NCBI GenBank assembly: GCA_964508185.1
Contig: CAZDSS010000139.1
Span: forward strand, 1 to 5,796
Direction of reading: 5' to 3'
Origin: CAZDSS01 sp964508185
GTDB lineage: Bacteria > Pseudomonadota > Alphaproteobacteria > Sphingomonadales > Govanellaceae
DNA length: 5,796 nucleotides
This document shows, piece after piece, positions 5,531 to 5,796 of the stretch (its first letter is position 1; every line of letters starts with the position of its first letter). Made by a program: the position numbers and the translations under genes. The notes beneath the pieces were generated by a model that was given only the letters and a program-made list of their open reading frames with translations, was not told where the DNA came from and searched no databases.

Positions 5531-5796
5531 ATGCGTCTTTCCCGTTATCTCCTGCCCATCCTCAAGGAAAATCCCGCCGAAGCGCAGATCGCTTCGCACC
5601 GTCTGATGCTGCGCGCCGGCATGATCCGGCAGGGCAGCGCCGGCATCTATACCTGGCTCCCGCTGGGCCTCGCAGTCCTGCGCAAGATCGAGAAGATCGT
5701 GCGCGAGGAGCAGGCCCGCGCCGGGGCCGTGGAGCTTCTGATGCCCACCATCCAGTCCGCCGACCTGTGGCGGGAGAGCGGGCGCTATGACGATTA
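5531..5796 (+). CDS. proS: Prolyl-tRNA synthetase, 5' part (ProS)
   Basis: Class II aminoacyl-tRNA synthetase that charges tRNA-Pro with proline in the cytoplasm. The window shows the first 88 residues before running off the edge at 5796. The start MRLSRYLLPILKENPAEAQ is the family N-terminus, followed by ASHRLMLRAGMIRQGSAGIY (21-40) and TWLPLG (41-46). Class II motif 1 falls about residues 50-72 and ends in LLMPTIQ. ADLWRESGRYDD (77-88) is also typical. The form in most alphaproteobacteria is the short bacterial type, about 440 residues, lacking the cis-editing domain of the E. coli enzyme; whether that holds here lies outside the window. No other in-frame start fits. The ribosome site is weak and the gene may be co-transcribed with the exported-protein gene. 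Confidence 0.96.
   Translation, partial: MRLSRYLLPILKENPAEAQIASHRLMLRAGMIRQGSAGIYTWLPLGLAVLRKIEKIVREEQARAGAVELLMPTIQSADLWRESGRYDD

Overview
This window is a GC-rich stretch of core chromosome, roughly two-thirds G+C by eye, from what is most likely an alphaproteobacterium. Every recognisable gene lies on the + strand. The order is nuoN (3' part), birA, coaX, rnj (ribonuclease J), mce, a small DUF1467-like membrane protein gene, an exported protein of unknown function, and proS (5' part). I know this arrangement as a common alphaproteobacterial block. The DUF1467-like protein, the RNase J and the HTH-less biotin ligase all fit that group. I cannot name a genus from the sequence.

Positions 1-4686 look like one transcription unit, probably the tail of the nuo operon continuing into housekeeping genes. 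Gaps are short: 22 nt for nuoN-birA, 66 nt for birA-coaX and 25 nt for rnj-mce. Two junctions, coaX/rnj and mce/DUF1467, are 4-nt ATGA overlaps that suggest translational coupling. A weak internal promoter may precede coaX. The unit ends just before a perfect 11-bp stem-loop at 4727-4754 followed by T-rich DNA.

Positions 4687-4974 form the only sizeable non-coding stretch and are visibly more AT-rich than the genes. The stretch holds the terminator and, at its right end, a near-consensus sigma-70 promoter (TTGTCA, 18 nt, CATAAT). That promoter is threaded through nested inverted repeats and reads into the exported-protein gene at 4975. A further 76 nt leads to proS. I see no terminator in that gap, so proS may share the 4915-4944 promoter.

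The genes have a loose metabolic theme. BirA attaches biotin to carboxylases such as acetyl-CoA and propionyl-CoA carboxylase. CoaX starts CoA synthesis. Mce epimerises the methylmalonyl-CoA made by propionyl-CoA carboxylase. NuoN re-oxidises NADH. RNase J and ProS serve RNA processing/decay and translation. I found no mobile element, CRISPR array, tRNA, rRNA or defence system, and no evidence of a new biological system. The points most worth a second look are the uncharacterised exported protein with its dyad-embedded promoter, and the conserved small membrane protein coupled to mce.
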